42,944 bases of DNA from Chromatiaceae bacterium (GTDB taxonomy: Bacteria; Pseudomonadota; Gammaproteobacteria; Chromatiales; Chromatiaceae), in assembly GCA_025458165.1 (NCBI GenBank), contig JALOTB010000043.1, positions 1 to 42,944 of the forward strand. Direction: 5' to 3'. Shown here piece by piece: positions 1 through 7,221 of the stretch. Position numbers and translations under genes: made by a program. The notes under the pieces were generated by a model that was not told the origin of the DNA, ran no database searches, and worked only from the letters and a program-made list of their open reading frames with translations. Every line of letters starts with the position of its first letter. Position 1 is the stretch's first letter.

Positions 1-362
1 GCGACCAGCGTAAGCAGCGGGTAGAGGACCAGCGGCAGGCGAAGGGCGAGGGCGGCCATCAGGCCGAGCAGGGCAGTGACGCCCAGCGCGGCGGGGTCGG
101 CGGCCAGGCCCCTGAGCGGGACCGCCGCTGCGAGCGCACCAGCCCCGAGCGCGATGGGGGCCGCGATCTGCATCCGCAGTGCCGCATCCGGCCCGCGCAG
201 GGCGGCGAGCAGTCCGAGCGCGAGGATCGCACCCAGGTGCTCCGGACCCAGCAAGACCTGCGCCATCCCCTCCGCAAGCCCCGCCGGTTGGCCGCCCGGA
301 GCGTGTGCCCTAACAACCGGGGTCGCGACCGCCGCCAGGACGAAGGTGAGGCGCCCGATCAA
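1..362 (-). CDS. HupE/UreJ-like membrane protein, C-terminus cut by window edge
   Basis: Reading the minus strand from a TTG at 362 gives an open frame that runs off the left edge (about 120 codons seen). It begins with a signal-peptide-like stretch ending in VVRA before HAPGG. It then has a LLGPEHLGAILALGLLAAL segment that resembles the GLDHxxAMxAVGLW segment of HupE, followed by hydrophobic, Ala/Leu-rich helices. I read it as a second, divergent HupE/UreJ-family protein, which by family would be an inner-membrane Ni/Co permease-like protein. The TTG overlaps the hupE stop (TTGA, 4 bases), and no ATG or GTG in this frame lies close by, so translational coupling is the likely start mechanism. 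The family call rests on this one motif and on context. Confidence 0.6.
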   Translation of the reverse strand, partial: MIGRLTFVLAAVATPVVRAHAPGGQPAGLAEGMAQVLLGPEHLGAILALGLLAALRGPDAALRMQIAAPIALGAGALAAAVPLRGLAADPAALGVTALLGLMAALALRLPLVLYPLLTLV

Positions 363-961
363 GCCAGGCCCGCGGCCTGAAGCAGGTAGTAGGCGCCGAT
401 GACCAGCACAACCGCTCCGCCGGCGCGGACCAGGCCGCTGCCCCAGGGCCAGCCGTGGGTGAGCCCGATCAGGATGCCGCTGACATGCAGCAGCCCGGTG
501 GCGATGACGAACCCGGCGGCATAGAGGATCGGCACCCCATAGACGGGCAGCTCGGTGCCGTGGGCGTGCCCGTGGAGGATCGCGAAGGCAGCGATCAGGA
601 GCAGGGCGACCGAGAGCGGCGGGCGCGCCGCGAGCGCGACCAGGAGCCCCAGCACCACCCCGGAGAGCGCGATACCGACCTCGATCCCCGGTAACGGCAG
701 CCCCGTCACCCCGGCGAGCCCGCCGAGCGCCATCACCAGCGGGAAGGCGACCGGCAGTAGCCAGATCGCCGGGACCCCGAGCTGGGCGCCCCAGAGCCCC
801 ACCGCGACCATGGCGACGACGTGGTCCAGGCCGGAGATCGGGTGATAGAGCCCGGTGAGCAGCCCGCCGTCACCGACATGGCCGCCCTCGATGTGGCCGG
901 ACGCCGCGCCGGCGGCGAGCAACAGGGTCAGGATGAGCGGCGCAGGGCACAGTCTGGACAT
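359..961 (-). CDS. hupE: HupE/UreJ family nickel/cobalt permease-like protein
   Basis: About 200 residues. A signal peptide (MSRLCPAPLILTLLLAAGAASG) is followed by a histidine-bearing mature N-terminus (HIEGGHVGDGG) and then the family signature GLYHPISGLDHVVAMVAVG near residues 36-54. A further His/Glu-bearing helix (ILHGHAHGTELP) and five to six membrane helices fit HupE/UreJ, proteins linked to nickel or cobalt uptake for hydrogenase and urease. I chose the ATG at 961, which has a GAGGG about 9 bases upstream. An in-frame TTG at 976 overlaps the stop of the upstream barrel gene (TTGA) and is a real alternative, adding five residues before the signal peptide. It is third in a four-gene minus-strand set with a DUF4198 protein, an outer-membrane barrel and a second HupE-like protein. 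Confidence 0.88.
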   Translation of the reverse strand: MSRLCPAPLILTLLLAAGAASGHIEGGHVGDGGLLTGLYHPISGLDHVVAMVAVGLWGAQLGVPAIWLLPVAFPLVMALGGLAGVTGLPLPGIEVGIALSGVVLGLLVALAARPPLSVALLLIAAFAILHGHAHGTELPVYGVPILYAAGFVIATGLLHVSGILIGLTHGWPWGSGLVRAGGAVVLVIGAYYLLQAAGLA

Positions 962-972
962 CGCGCTGGCCC

Positions 973-1977
973 TCAAAACAGGGCGGAGACGGTGAGCAGA
1001 AGCCGGTAGCGCTCGGTACCCTCGCCGCCCTGCTGCTCGTCCTCCTCGTTCAGGTCCTTCCAGGCGATGGTCTTGTAGCCAAGCCCGATGCTTAGCCTGT
1101 CCCAGTAGACCCGTACACCGGGCACCGCGTAGATCATGTCGCCGCCGGTCGCCCGCTCGGCCTCGCCGTTGGTCCGGTCGCGCCCCAGATGCAGGTACTG
1201 CGCCTCCAAGGCGAGGTCCACGCGCAGCTTGCGCTCCATGTCGGTGTGCAGGCGGTAGATGAGCGCGCTGTTCGCCCGGATCTCCTCGCCGAATTGGGTG
1301 CGGTTGCCGTCGGCGTATTGGTGCTCCTGAAAGCCGAGGTAGGAGAGCTCCTGATTGAAGGTCCAGCGCGGGGCGAACTGGCGCGTGGCGGTCACCCCGA
1401 CCGACCAGGACGGCTCGCCGAAGCCGGTCGATTTGCCGGGGTCGATCTCCCCGTTGCGGTCGCGAAGATCTGGGTCGCCGGTCGGCAGGGTCAGGCCGCC
1501 GAAGACCGTGAAGTGCCAGTCCTCCAGGTCGTCGAGGCTCTCGTTGTCCGGGATCAGCTTGAGCCCCTCGTCGTAGCGGAGGCCGATCTGACCGAACAAC
1601 GAGATGTCGGCGAAACCGTGGGTGTCGAATCCGCCGTCCTCGTCGACCTTGCTGTGATACGGGACGAAGAGATAGGCGGACAGCCAGGGCTTGAAGCCGT
1701 AGCCGATACCGGCCATCCAGTAGTTGGCGTAGTCGGACTCGAGGTTGTCGGGGTCGGAGTCGAAGGTCTTGTATTTGGCGTGGTCGAGCTTGAGGTAGAG
1801 GAGCGTCTCGCCCTGGGGCAGGGTCGCCGAGGTCGCCGCCTCGATGGGGGCGCCGGGCCCGAGCAGCCCGGCGGCGCCGAGCCCGGCGACCCCGTGATGG
1901 GCCGCGGCGGGGGCGGCGAGCAGGGCCGAGACCAGGCCCAGGGCGGTCGCGCTCGGTTTGGCAGTGCGGTACGGCAT
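973..1977 (-). CDS. outer-membrane beta-barrel protein of the Ni/Co uptake set
   Basis: 334 residues. An N-terminal signal peptide ends in APAAA, directly followed by HHGVAGLG. The rest shows alternating amphipathic strands rich in Tyr, Trp and Asp (for example WMAGIGYGFKPWLSAYLFVPY and TFNQELSYLGFQEHQYADG) and ends in a terminal phenylalanine (LLLTVSALF), the usual outer-membrane barrel signature. The overall pattern resembles the MetA-pathway/transporter-type barrels (PF13557-like). It lies between the DUF4198 gene (12 bases upstream) and hupE (4-base overlap or 11-base gap depending on the hupE start), so a role as outer-membrane entry or sensor for nickel or cobalt is inferred from context only. 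A GAGGAG sits 8 bases before the ATG at 1977. Confidence 0.75.
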   Translation of the reverse strand: MPYRTAKPSATALGLVSALLAAPAAAHHGVAGLGAAGLLGPGAPIEAATSATLPQGETLLYLKLDHAKYKTFDSDPDNLESDYANYWMAGIGYGFKPWLSAYLFVPYHSKVDEDGGFDTHGFADISLFGQIGLRYDEGLKLIPDNESLDDLEDWHFTVFGGLTLPTGDPDLRDRNGEIDPGKSTGFGEPSWSVGVTATRQFAPRWTFNQELSYLGFQEHQYADGNRTQFGEEIRANSALIYRLHTDMERKLRVDLALEAQYLHLGRDRTNGEAERATGGDMIYAVPGVRVYWDRLSIGLGYKTIAWKDLNEEDEQQGGEGTERYRLLLTVSALF

Positions 1978-1989
1978 GACTGCGTCTCC

Positions 1990-2691
1990 TCAGGGTAGGT
2001 CGAGCAACAAGGCGGTCGAGCGCATCAGCTTCTCGCCCCCGGGCCCGGCCTCGTCGACACTCGCCGTGATCACCTGGGTCCCGCGGTGGCGGATGCGCAG
2101 GTTGATGCGACCGTCCGCCCCGGTGACGCCGCGCGGCTCACCGTCGTAGGCGACGGTCACCCCGGCGCGCGGGCGTCCCGCGAAGGTGACCAGCAGGCGC
2201 AGCTTGTCGCCCTCAGACAGGCGGAAGGGATCCGCGGTGGGGGTCAGCTCCAGGCCGGCGGAGAGCGGCCGGGCGAGGCCCTCGGACCAGCCCTCCAGCC
2301 GCTTGACCCCTTCGATCGCCCGCCAGCTCCGTAGGACCCCGACGAGCTCGCCCGGCGGTTGGTTCTTGGTCCCGGTGAGGGTCTGCGACCAGGTGCCCGA
2401 GTCCGCCTCGACGGTCACGGCCAGGCAGGGGCCGGGGATGCGAACGGGATAGGTCTTGCTCGGCGCGACGGGGTGCACCACGCCCTGAGGGTCGGCACAG
2501 AGGACCTCGCGGATGATCTGCGGCCCATAGGGGACCAGGGCCTCGCCGGCGTGCTGGGAATGCCGATGCCCGCGCCAGAGGAGGTAGTCGCTGCCCTCGG
2601 GCTCCAGCCAATAGTCGTGGGCCCGGGCGCCCGTCGCCACGGTCAAGAGCAAGGCCAAAGCGGTGGACGCTCGACGTCGGGCCGTGGGCAT
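1990..2691 (-). CDS. DUF4198 periplasmic protein, probable Ni/Co uptake component
   Basis: 233 residues from the ATG at 2691; the frame stays open upstream, but the sequence there has no secretory character. The signal peptide ends GARA and the mature chain begins HDYWLEPEG, which matches the aH-D-x-W start of DUF4198 (NikK-like) proteins. The body looks like two beta-sandwich halves. The second carries a carboxypeptidase-regulatory-like segment (GVTVAYDGEPRGVTGADGRI, followed by LRIRHRG). DUF4198 proteins occur beside nickel and cobalt transporters and are thought to act as periplasmic metal-binding or accessory subunits. It is first in the operon with the barrel, HupE and the HupE-like protein. 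The substrate is inferred from the neighbours. Confidence 0.8.
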   Translation of the reverse strand: MPTARRRASTALALLLTVATGARAHDYWLEPEGSDYLLWRGHRHSQHAGEALVPYGPQIIREVLCADPQGVVHPVAPSKTYPVRIPGPCLAVTVEADSGTWSQTLTGTKNQPPGELVGVLRSWRAIEGVKRLEGWSEGLARPLSAGLELTPTADPFRLSEGDKLRLLVTFAGRPRAGVTVAYDGEPRGVTGADGRINLRIRHRGTQVITASVDEAGPGGEKLMRSTALLLDLP

Positions 2692-3031
2692 GGTGGCGGG
2701 CAAGGGGCGGACGGGTCTCAGTTCCGGCGTATTTTCACACCACTTGTAGAATCGTAATACCGTTGGAACCTGATCTGGGTCATCTTCGGGGCAGATCGCG
2801 TCAACCTGTCGCTTCGGAGTGACAGTGGGTGCCTTGGCGCCCGAGGGGGTGGTCTCTGGGAGCCAATACCGAGACAGCCTTGTCTCACTGGGGTATGGTT
2901 TTTGCGTTCCAACCGCTGGGTCGCGGCTGGCTTGACTACCGGGTCCCCCCGTCCATCGTTTCGGCCCTCGCGCCCTGGGTTGGCCCGGGTGGGGCGGCCA
3001 CAACCACTACAGCACCAGCGGAGGCCAGCGC
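2692..3031. other. intergenic region between divergent genes; imperfect inverted repeat
   Basis: This 340-base divergent spacer separates the Ni/Co set (minus) from the ATPase gene (plus) and is less GC-rich than its surroundings around 2725-2800. An imperfect inverted repeat, CGGCGTATT at 2725-2733 and AATACCG at 2756-2762, flanks 22 bases just upstream of the DUF4198 start and could be an operator. I found no convincing NikR-type palindrome or riboswitch core. A GGAGG at 3020-3024, seven bases before a TTG at 3032, is the ribosome-binding site that fixes the start of the ATPase gene. Confidence 0.35.
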
Positions 3032-5242
3032 TTGTACGCCAAGTTCTACGGACTCGCGGTCGAGCCCTTCAGCCTGAGCCCCGACCCCCGCTTCTGTTAC
3101 CGGCACCCGAGCTTCGCCCGGGCCAAGGCCTACTTCGAGTACGCCATCCATCGGGGCGAGGGCTTCGTGGTGGTCACCGGGCGGCCCGGGACGGGCAAGA
3201 CCACACTGACCCAGGACCTGGTGCGGGATCTGCTCCAGTCCTCGCTCCTGGTCGCACGCATCGACAGCACCCAGGTCGAGGCCGACGATCTGCTGCGCCT
3301 AGTCGCCTATGCCTTCGGGATCGACGCCCGCGGCGCCGACAAGGCGAGCCTGCTCCACGACATCGAGCACCTCCTGCGGCGGCGGGCGGGTCGCCAGAAC
3401 CGCGCGATCCTGATCGTGGACGAGGCGCAGAATCTGCCGCCGGCGGCGCTCGAGGAGCTACGGCTCATCACCAACCTGCACGATGAGATGGCCCCGCTGG
3501 TGCAGATCTTCCTCGTCGGCCAGGAGGAGCTGCGTACCAGCATCCGCCACCCGAGCCTGGAGCAGCTCCACCAGCGCATCGTCGCGGCCTGCCACATCGA
3601 GCCGCTGAACCCAGCGGAGATGCGCGGCTATATCCAGCACCGACTACTCTGCGGCGGCTGGCAGGGGGACCCCGCGATCTGCGGCCAGGCGCTCGGCCTG
3701 ATCCATGTCGCGGCCCGTGGGATTCCACGGCTGGTCAACAAGTTCTGCGACCGGCTCCTGGTCCATGGCAGCATCGAAGGGCGCCACATCCTGACCGTGG
3801 AGGACGCGCATCTGGTTCTGGCCGAGCTGCGCCAGGAGTACCTGACTCCCCAGGACGCCCCCCTCGGCGACCTGCTCCGGCAGGGTGGTGCGCCCGATCT
3901 GGCCGACCTCGGCTTCGACCCGGCCGAGCTCCCGCCACCCGCCCCGCCGGCGGGTGCCCAAGGGGTCAGCCCCGAGCTGGCCGGATCGGCGATGCCAATT
4001 GCGGATGTCTCCGAGGTCGGGCCGGCCGAGGCACCTACTGCCCCGAGGATCGAGATGCCGCACCCGGCCCCAGGCGCGCGCTCGGCGCATCGAGCTCGGC
4101 ACCGCTGGCGGTGGGCCGCGGCGGCCGTGCTGACGCTGGCCGCGGGCGCGGGCTACGGCCTGCTCGGCCCAGCGCGGCTTGGCGCGCTGGCCGACTCCGC
4201 GCGGTCCTCGGTGGAGCGCTGGCTGTCCGCCTGGGAAGGCGCGAGTCGCCCCCTTGCGGCGGGGGCGGCCGATGAGGGGCGGCCGACTGGGCCCGTGGCC
4301 GAGCTCGAGGTCACCCCGCTGGTCCCGCTGGCGCCGAACCATCCCGTTGCTCAGTCGTCGGAGGCCACTGATCCAACAGGTGCGGGCGCCTCGCTGGATT
4401 CGCTGTTCGCGACCGCCGAGCCGGGAGAGCAGGGGCTCGTCCCGGGCCAAACGGTCACGCAGCGCGGCGCGCACGACCTCGCACCCCAGGCCGAGCCGTC
4501 GGATGGCGAGGGCGCCGAGGGGCGCTTGGCCGCACCGGACGCCCCGGTCTCGCGGGGGACGGAAGGGCAGTCGCCCGTCGTCGATCCGCCGCTGGGAACG
4601 GCCGAGGAGGGTCCGAGCGAGCCCCAGTCGGTCGCCGAGCGCGAGCCGGAGCCCGAGGCGACGACCTCGGTCGGACCCTTGCTGCCGGACGCCGGGGGGG
4701 TGGCGCTGGGCGGCGGCGCGTCGCTGTCGCGGGCGCCTCCAGCGAGGGAGGTCCCGGCCGACCCTGAGACCAGTCGAGCGCGCCGGTCCGACCTCGCCGC
4801 GCTCGCCGAGACCCTGGCCGCGAGAGGGCTCGGCGTCGCGACGCTTGAGGGCGACGTGCTGCGGCTCGATCTCGTGGCCGAGGTTCCCTTCGACGTGGAT
4901 AGCTCCAGCGTACCCGCCTCGTCGATCCCGACCCTGCGCGCCCTTGCCCGTGCCTTGGCCGAGCACCCCGCCACCCAGGTTCGCGTCATCGGCCACACGG
5001 ACCGCTCCGGGGCGCTGGTGCACAACCGAGAGCTGTCACTCCGGCGGGCAGAGGCGGTCGTCGCTCAGCTTGCCGGCGAGGGCATCGCGCCCGAGCGGCT
5101 CAGGGCCGAGGGCCGCGGGATGGGGGAGCCGCTCTTGGAGGCCGACGGCACCCAGGTCTTCCTCCGCCGGGTCGAGCTGCGCGTCGAGCCGCGGGCAGCC
5201 CAAGGGCCTGGAACGGCTGCGAACCTGCAGCGGGTGGACTAG
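3032..5242 (+). CDS. ExeA-like AAA ATPase with C-terminal OmpA peptidoglycan-binding domain
   Basis: 736 residues from a TTG start preceded by GGAGG at a 7-base spacing. The N-terminal ~270 residues are an ExeA/GspA-type AAA ATPase. The entry motif is MYAKFYGLAVEPFSLSPDP, Walker A is GRPGTGKTT at residues 50-58, Walker B is ILIVDEAQNLPP with DEAQ at 130-133, and FLVGQEEL follows as sensor region. A low-complexity Ala/Pro/Glu linker contains one membrane helix at about 359-378. A second long acidic linker leads to an OmpA-like domain from about residue 615 (VPFDVDSSS, VRVIGHTDRSG, LSLRRAEAVVAQL, RLRAEGRG). ExeA proteins help insert type II secretin through peptidoglycan and normally carry another peptidoglycan-binding module, so OmpA here is a plausible substitute. 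No secretion genes are adjacent, so the partner is unknown. Confidence 0.85.
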   Translation: MYAKFYGLAVEPFSLSPDPRFCYRHPSFARAKAYFEYAIHRGEGFVVVTGRPGTGKTTLTQDLVRDLLQSSLLVARIDSTQVEADDLLRLVAYAFGIDARGADKASLLHDIEHLLRRRAGRQNRAILIVDEAQNLPPAALEELRLITNLHDEMAPLVQIFLVGQEELRTSIRHPSLEQLHQRIVAACHIEPLNPAEMRGYIQHRLLCGGWQGDPAICGQALGLIHVAARGIPRLVNKFCDRLLVHGSIEGRHILTVEDAHLVLAELRQEYLTPQDAPLGDLLRQGGAPDLADLGFDPAELPPPAPPAGAQGVSPELAGSAMPIADVSEVGPAEAPTAPRIEMPHPAPGARSAHRARHRWRWAAAAVLTLAAGAGYGLLGPARLGALADSARSSVERWLSAWEGASRPLAAGAADEGRPTGPVAELEVTPLVPLAPNHPVAQSSEATDPTGAGASLDSLFATAEPGEQGLVPGQTVTQRGAHDLAPQAEPSDGEGAEGRLAAPDAPVSRGTEGQSPVVDPPLGTAEEGPSEPQSVAEREPEPEATTSVGPLLPDAGGVALGGGASLSRAPPAREVPADPETSRARRSDLAALAETLAARGLGVATLEGDVLRLDLVAEVPFDVDSSSVPASSIPTLRALARALAEHPATQVRVIGHTDRSGALVHNRELSLRRAEAVVAQLAGEGIAPERLRAEGRGMGEPLLEADGTQVFLRRVELRVEPRAAQGPGTAANLQRVD

Positions 5243-6864
5243 GCCGTGCGCAGCCGCAGGAGCTTGACGAGCAGGATCGCCGCCAGCGGCAGCATCAGTC
5301 CGAGCGTGATCACGGTAACCAGCAGCGTACCGAGCTCGGAGTAGTCCGCCGGTACGCTGATTACGCCGGTGGTGCGGTCGCTCACCTCGCGGGTGACGGT
5401 GAACACCTGATTGAGGTACTTGGTGCCGAGCTGGCTCATTGAGAGCGCCAGATTGGCGAAGGACGCCATCACCGCGAAGAAGGTCGCCTTCAGATGCGGC
5501 GGGGCCGAGTTGGCGATCCAGGCGAGCATCGGGATCATCGCGATCTGCCCGAGCGGCGACTCCAGGGCGGTGTCAACCAGGGCGATGAAGCGCGCGTCGA
5601 CTACGCCGCCGGTGACGGCCGCCGTCCACTCGTGCAGGCCGTGGTACATGCCGAGGATCGGCAGGGCCAGAAAGGTCCCCGCCAGTGTCAGGAAGACCAC
5701 GATGTAGGCGATCGACCGCTCCGCCATGAAGCGGCGGAAGATGAACATCCCCGCAAGGGTGAGGGCGCTCCCCACCAGCGAGAGCACCGAGAGGAACTGC
5801 TGGTCGAAGCCGAGCTCGTCGATCATCCACCACGTCTGGCCCGGGCCCGCGCTCGGCATGGCCCGGTAGACGAACAGGACGATGGCGGTCCCGATCAGCA
5901 CCCGGCGCGCCTCCGGGGCGAGCTCGCGCATCAGGCGGGCGATCAGGAAGATCAGGATTGCCATCGAGCCGGCGAAGATGATCTCCTGGTTAAAGGGGAC
6001 GTCGCCGAGCCCCATCCCGAGGGTGAACACCACAAAGGCCAGGCTCCCGCCGAGGATCCACCAGTTGGGCTCGGTCGGTTCACTGTGGCCGTGGATCGCC
6101 TCCTCCGCCGTCAGCCGGTCGAAACCGAGCGCCATCAGTCGCCTGAGCTCGCGGCGCGTGAGCATGCCCCCGAGCACGACGCCCAGCACCGAGACCACCG
6201 GGATGCTCAGCGCGAGCTCATAGATGCGCACGTAGACCGCGAGCTTCTGCGCCTCCGGCATGGCCTCGACGCCCTGGAACATCAGGACGTTGAGCAGGGC
6301 GACGAAGACACCGCCGCCGATGATCGCGACTCGCCCGAGGGTCTGCATGGTGGTGTGCATCAGCCGGCGCTGGCCACCGGGGATGGGGCGGCCCTCCTTG
6401 TCGACCGAGGGCACGGCCTCCACCGTCATGGCATCGGCGACCACGTCCTGCACCACGTAGCCGGTCGGGGCGAGGAGCGCGCTCAGCACGTACCAGGCCT
6501 CGACCGGCATCCAGGCCGCCATCGCCTCCGGGTGCGCGAGGAGCCCGACCATGATCAGGAGGCTCGCCGCGATCAGCCCCGCCCCGAGGTAGACCAGCAG
6601 CGACTTAAAGCGCCAGAGGAGGTCGACCAGGTGCCCCAGCGGCATCTTGAGCGCCCAGGGGATCCCCGCCCAGAATCCGAGCGCGGCGAGGAACTCGGCC
6701 GAGAGCCCCAGGTACTCCTTGACGAAGAAGGTGCCGACGATGGCGGTGAGCCCGGAGACCCCCGCGGCGACATACACCATCAGCGGGGGCAGATAGGAGA
6801 GGCGGAGCTCGCGCCCGAGCTCCAGGATGTTACGGTCGATCCAGCGGTAGAGACGGTTCGGCAT
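5239..6864 (-). CDS. BT1-family (folate/biopterin-like) MFS transporter
   Basis: 541 residues from the ATG at 6864 (MPNRLYRWIDRNILELGRE); the frame is open further upstream but that part crosses a repeat and lacks protein character. There are about 12 membrane helices with segments typical of the BT1/FBT branch of the major facilitator superfamily: GFWAGIPWALKMPLGHLVDL near residue 70, YVVQDVVADAMTVEAVP, and GGQRRLMHTTMQTLGR between helices. Members in algae and cyanobacteria move folates or pterins; many bacterial ones are uncharacterised. The last four bases overlap the end of the convergent ATPase gene. It stands alone and no substrate clue comes from neighbours. AmpG-like MFS is the nearest alternative. 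Confidence 0.78.
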   Translation of the reverse strand: MPNRLYRWIDRNILELGRELRLSYLPPLMVYVAAGVSGLTAIVGTFFVKEYLGLSAEFLAALGFWAGIPWALKMPLGHLVDLLWRFKSLLVYLGAGLIAASLLIMVGLLAHPEAMAAWMPVEAWYVLSALLAPTGYVVQDVVADAMTVEAVPSVDKEGRPIPGGQRRLMHTTMQTLGRVAIIGGGVFVALLNVLMFQGVEAMPEAQKLAVYVRIYELALSIPVVSVLGVVLGGMLTRRELRRLMALGFDRLTAEEAIHGHSEPTEPNWWILGGSLAFVVFTLGMGLGDVPFNQEIIFAGSMAILIFLIARLMRELAPEARRVLIGTAIVLFVYRAMPSAGPGQTWWMIDELGFDQQFLSVLSLVGSALTLAGMFIFRRFMAERSIAYIVVFLTLAGTFLALPILGMYHGLHEWTAAVTGGVVDARFIALVDTALESPLGQIAMIPMLAWIANSAPPHLKATFFAVMASFANLALSMSQLGTKYLNQVFTVTREVSDRTTGVISVPADYSELGTLLVTVITLGLMLPLAAILLVKLLRLRTA

Positions 6865-6890
6865 GGGCGCGCAGCATAGAAGAAGTCGGC

Positions 6891-6920
6891 CCGCAAATGA
6901 ACGCGAATCAACACAAATGG
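6891..6920 (-). repeat. left copy of the ATTTGCG-type inverted repeat
   Basis: Read on the minus strand, this 30-base copy has an AT-rich core built from two degenerate ~11-base units (TTGATTCGCG, TTCATTTGCGG). Its last 23 bases match the right copy at 18 of 23 positions. It starts 27 bases upstream of the BT1 transporter start codon. Confidence 0.6.
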
Positions 6921-7188
6921 AGTGAGCTGATTCTGGGACCGACTGCCGCCGGGCTCGCCCCGTCAGCAGCAGGGGGGCGCCGAGGTGGGGGCTCGCGGAG
7001 CGCGGGTGGGTACGAGCGCCTTGGCGATCGTCGGATGCCACCTCATCTTCCACTCGGCGGAGATCGCCGAGAACCGGCGGCGAGCGAAGTCCGTTCGGCC
7101 GATCTGACCAGGGTCCTTTTAGGGGGATGCGCTGGTCCCGCGCATCGCTACGGCAGATTGCCCGAGGGCCCGCCTCTCTGCCCGTTGG

Positions 7189-7211
7189 CATTTATTTGCG
7201 TTGATTTGCGG
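7189..7211 (+). repeat. right copy of the ATTTGCG-type inverted repeat
   Basis: The core TTTATTTGCG TTGATTTGCG is two near-identical decamers in tandem. It is inverted relative to the copy at 6891-6920 and ends 10 bases before the ATG of the chelatase gene, so the repeat occupies the place where a ribosome-binding site would be expected. Only a weak GCGAAAA lies between it and the ATG. Confidence 0.6.
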
Positions 7212-7221
7212 CGAAAACCCC

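Larger units (their letters stand above)
6865..7221. other. noncoding block bounded by inverted repeats
   Basis: 357 bases between divergent genes with no credible coding frame. Its edges carry two related AT-rich copies of a repeat in opposite orientation (listed separately). The interior is GC-rich, has an AGATCGCCGA / TTGGCGATCG-type partial palindrome around 7019-7068, and shows no clear promoter. The arrangement looks like a nonautonomous mobile or repetitive unit inserted between the transporter and the chelatase gene, but target-site duplications could not be confirmed by eye. Confidence 0.4.

Noticed and set aside
2700..2900. Possible riboswitch (cobalamin or thiamine type) upstream of the Ni/Co set.
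   Set aside because: I could not find a B12-box or thi-box core or a matching stem set; only short weak stems are present.
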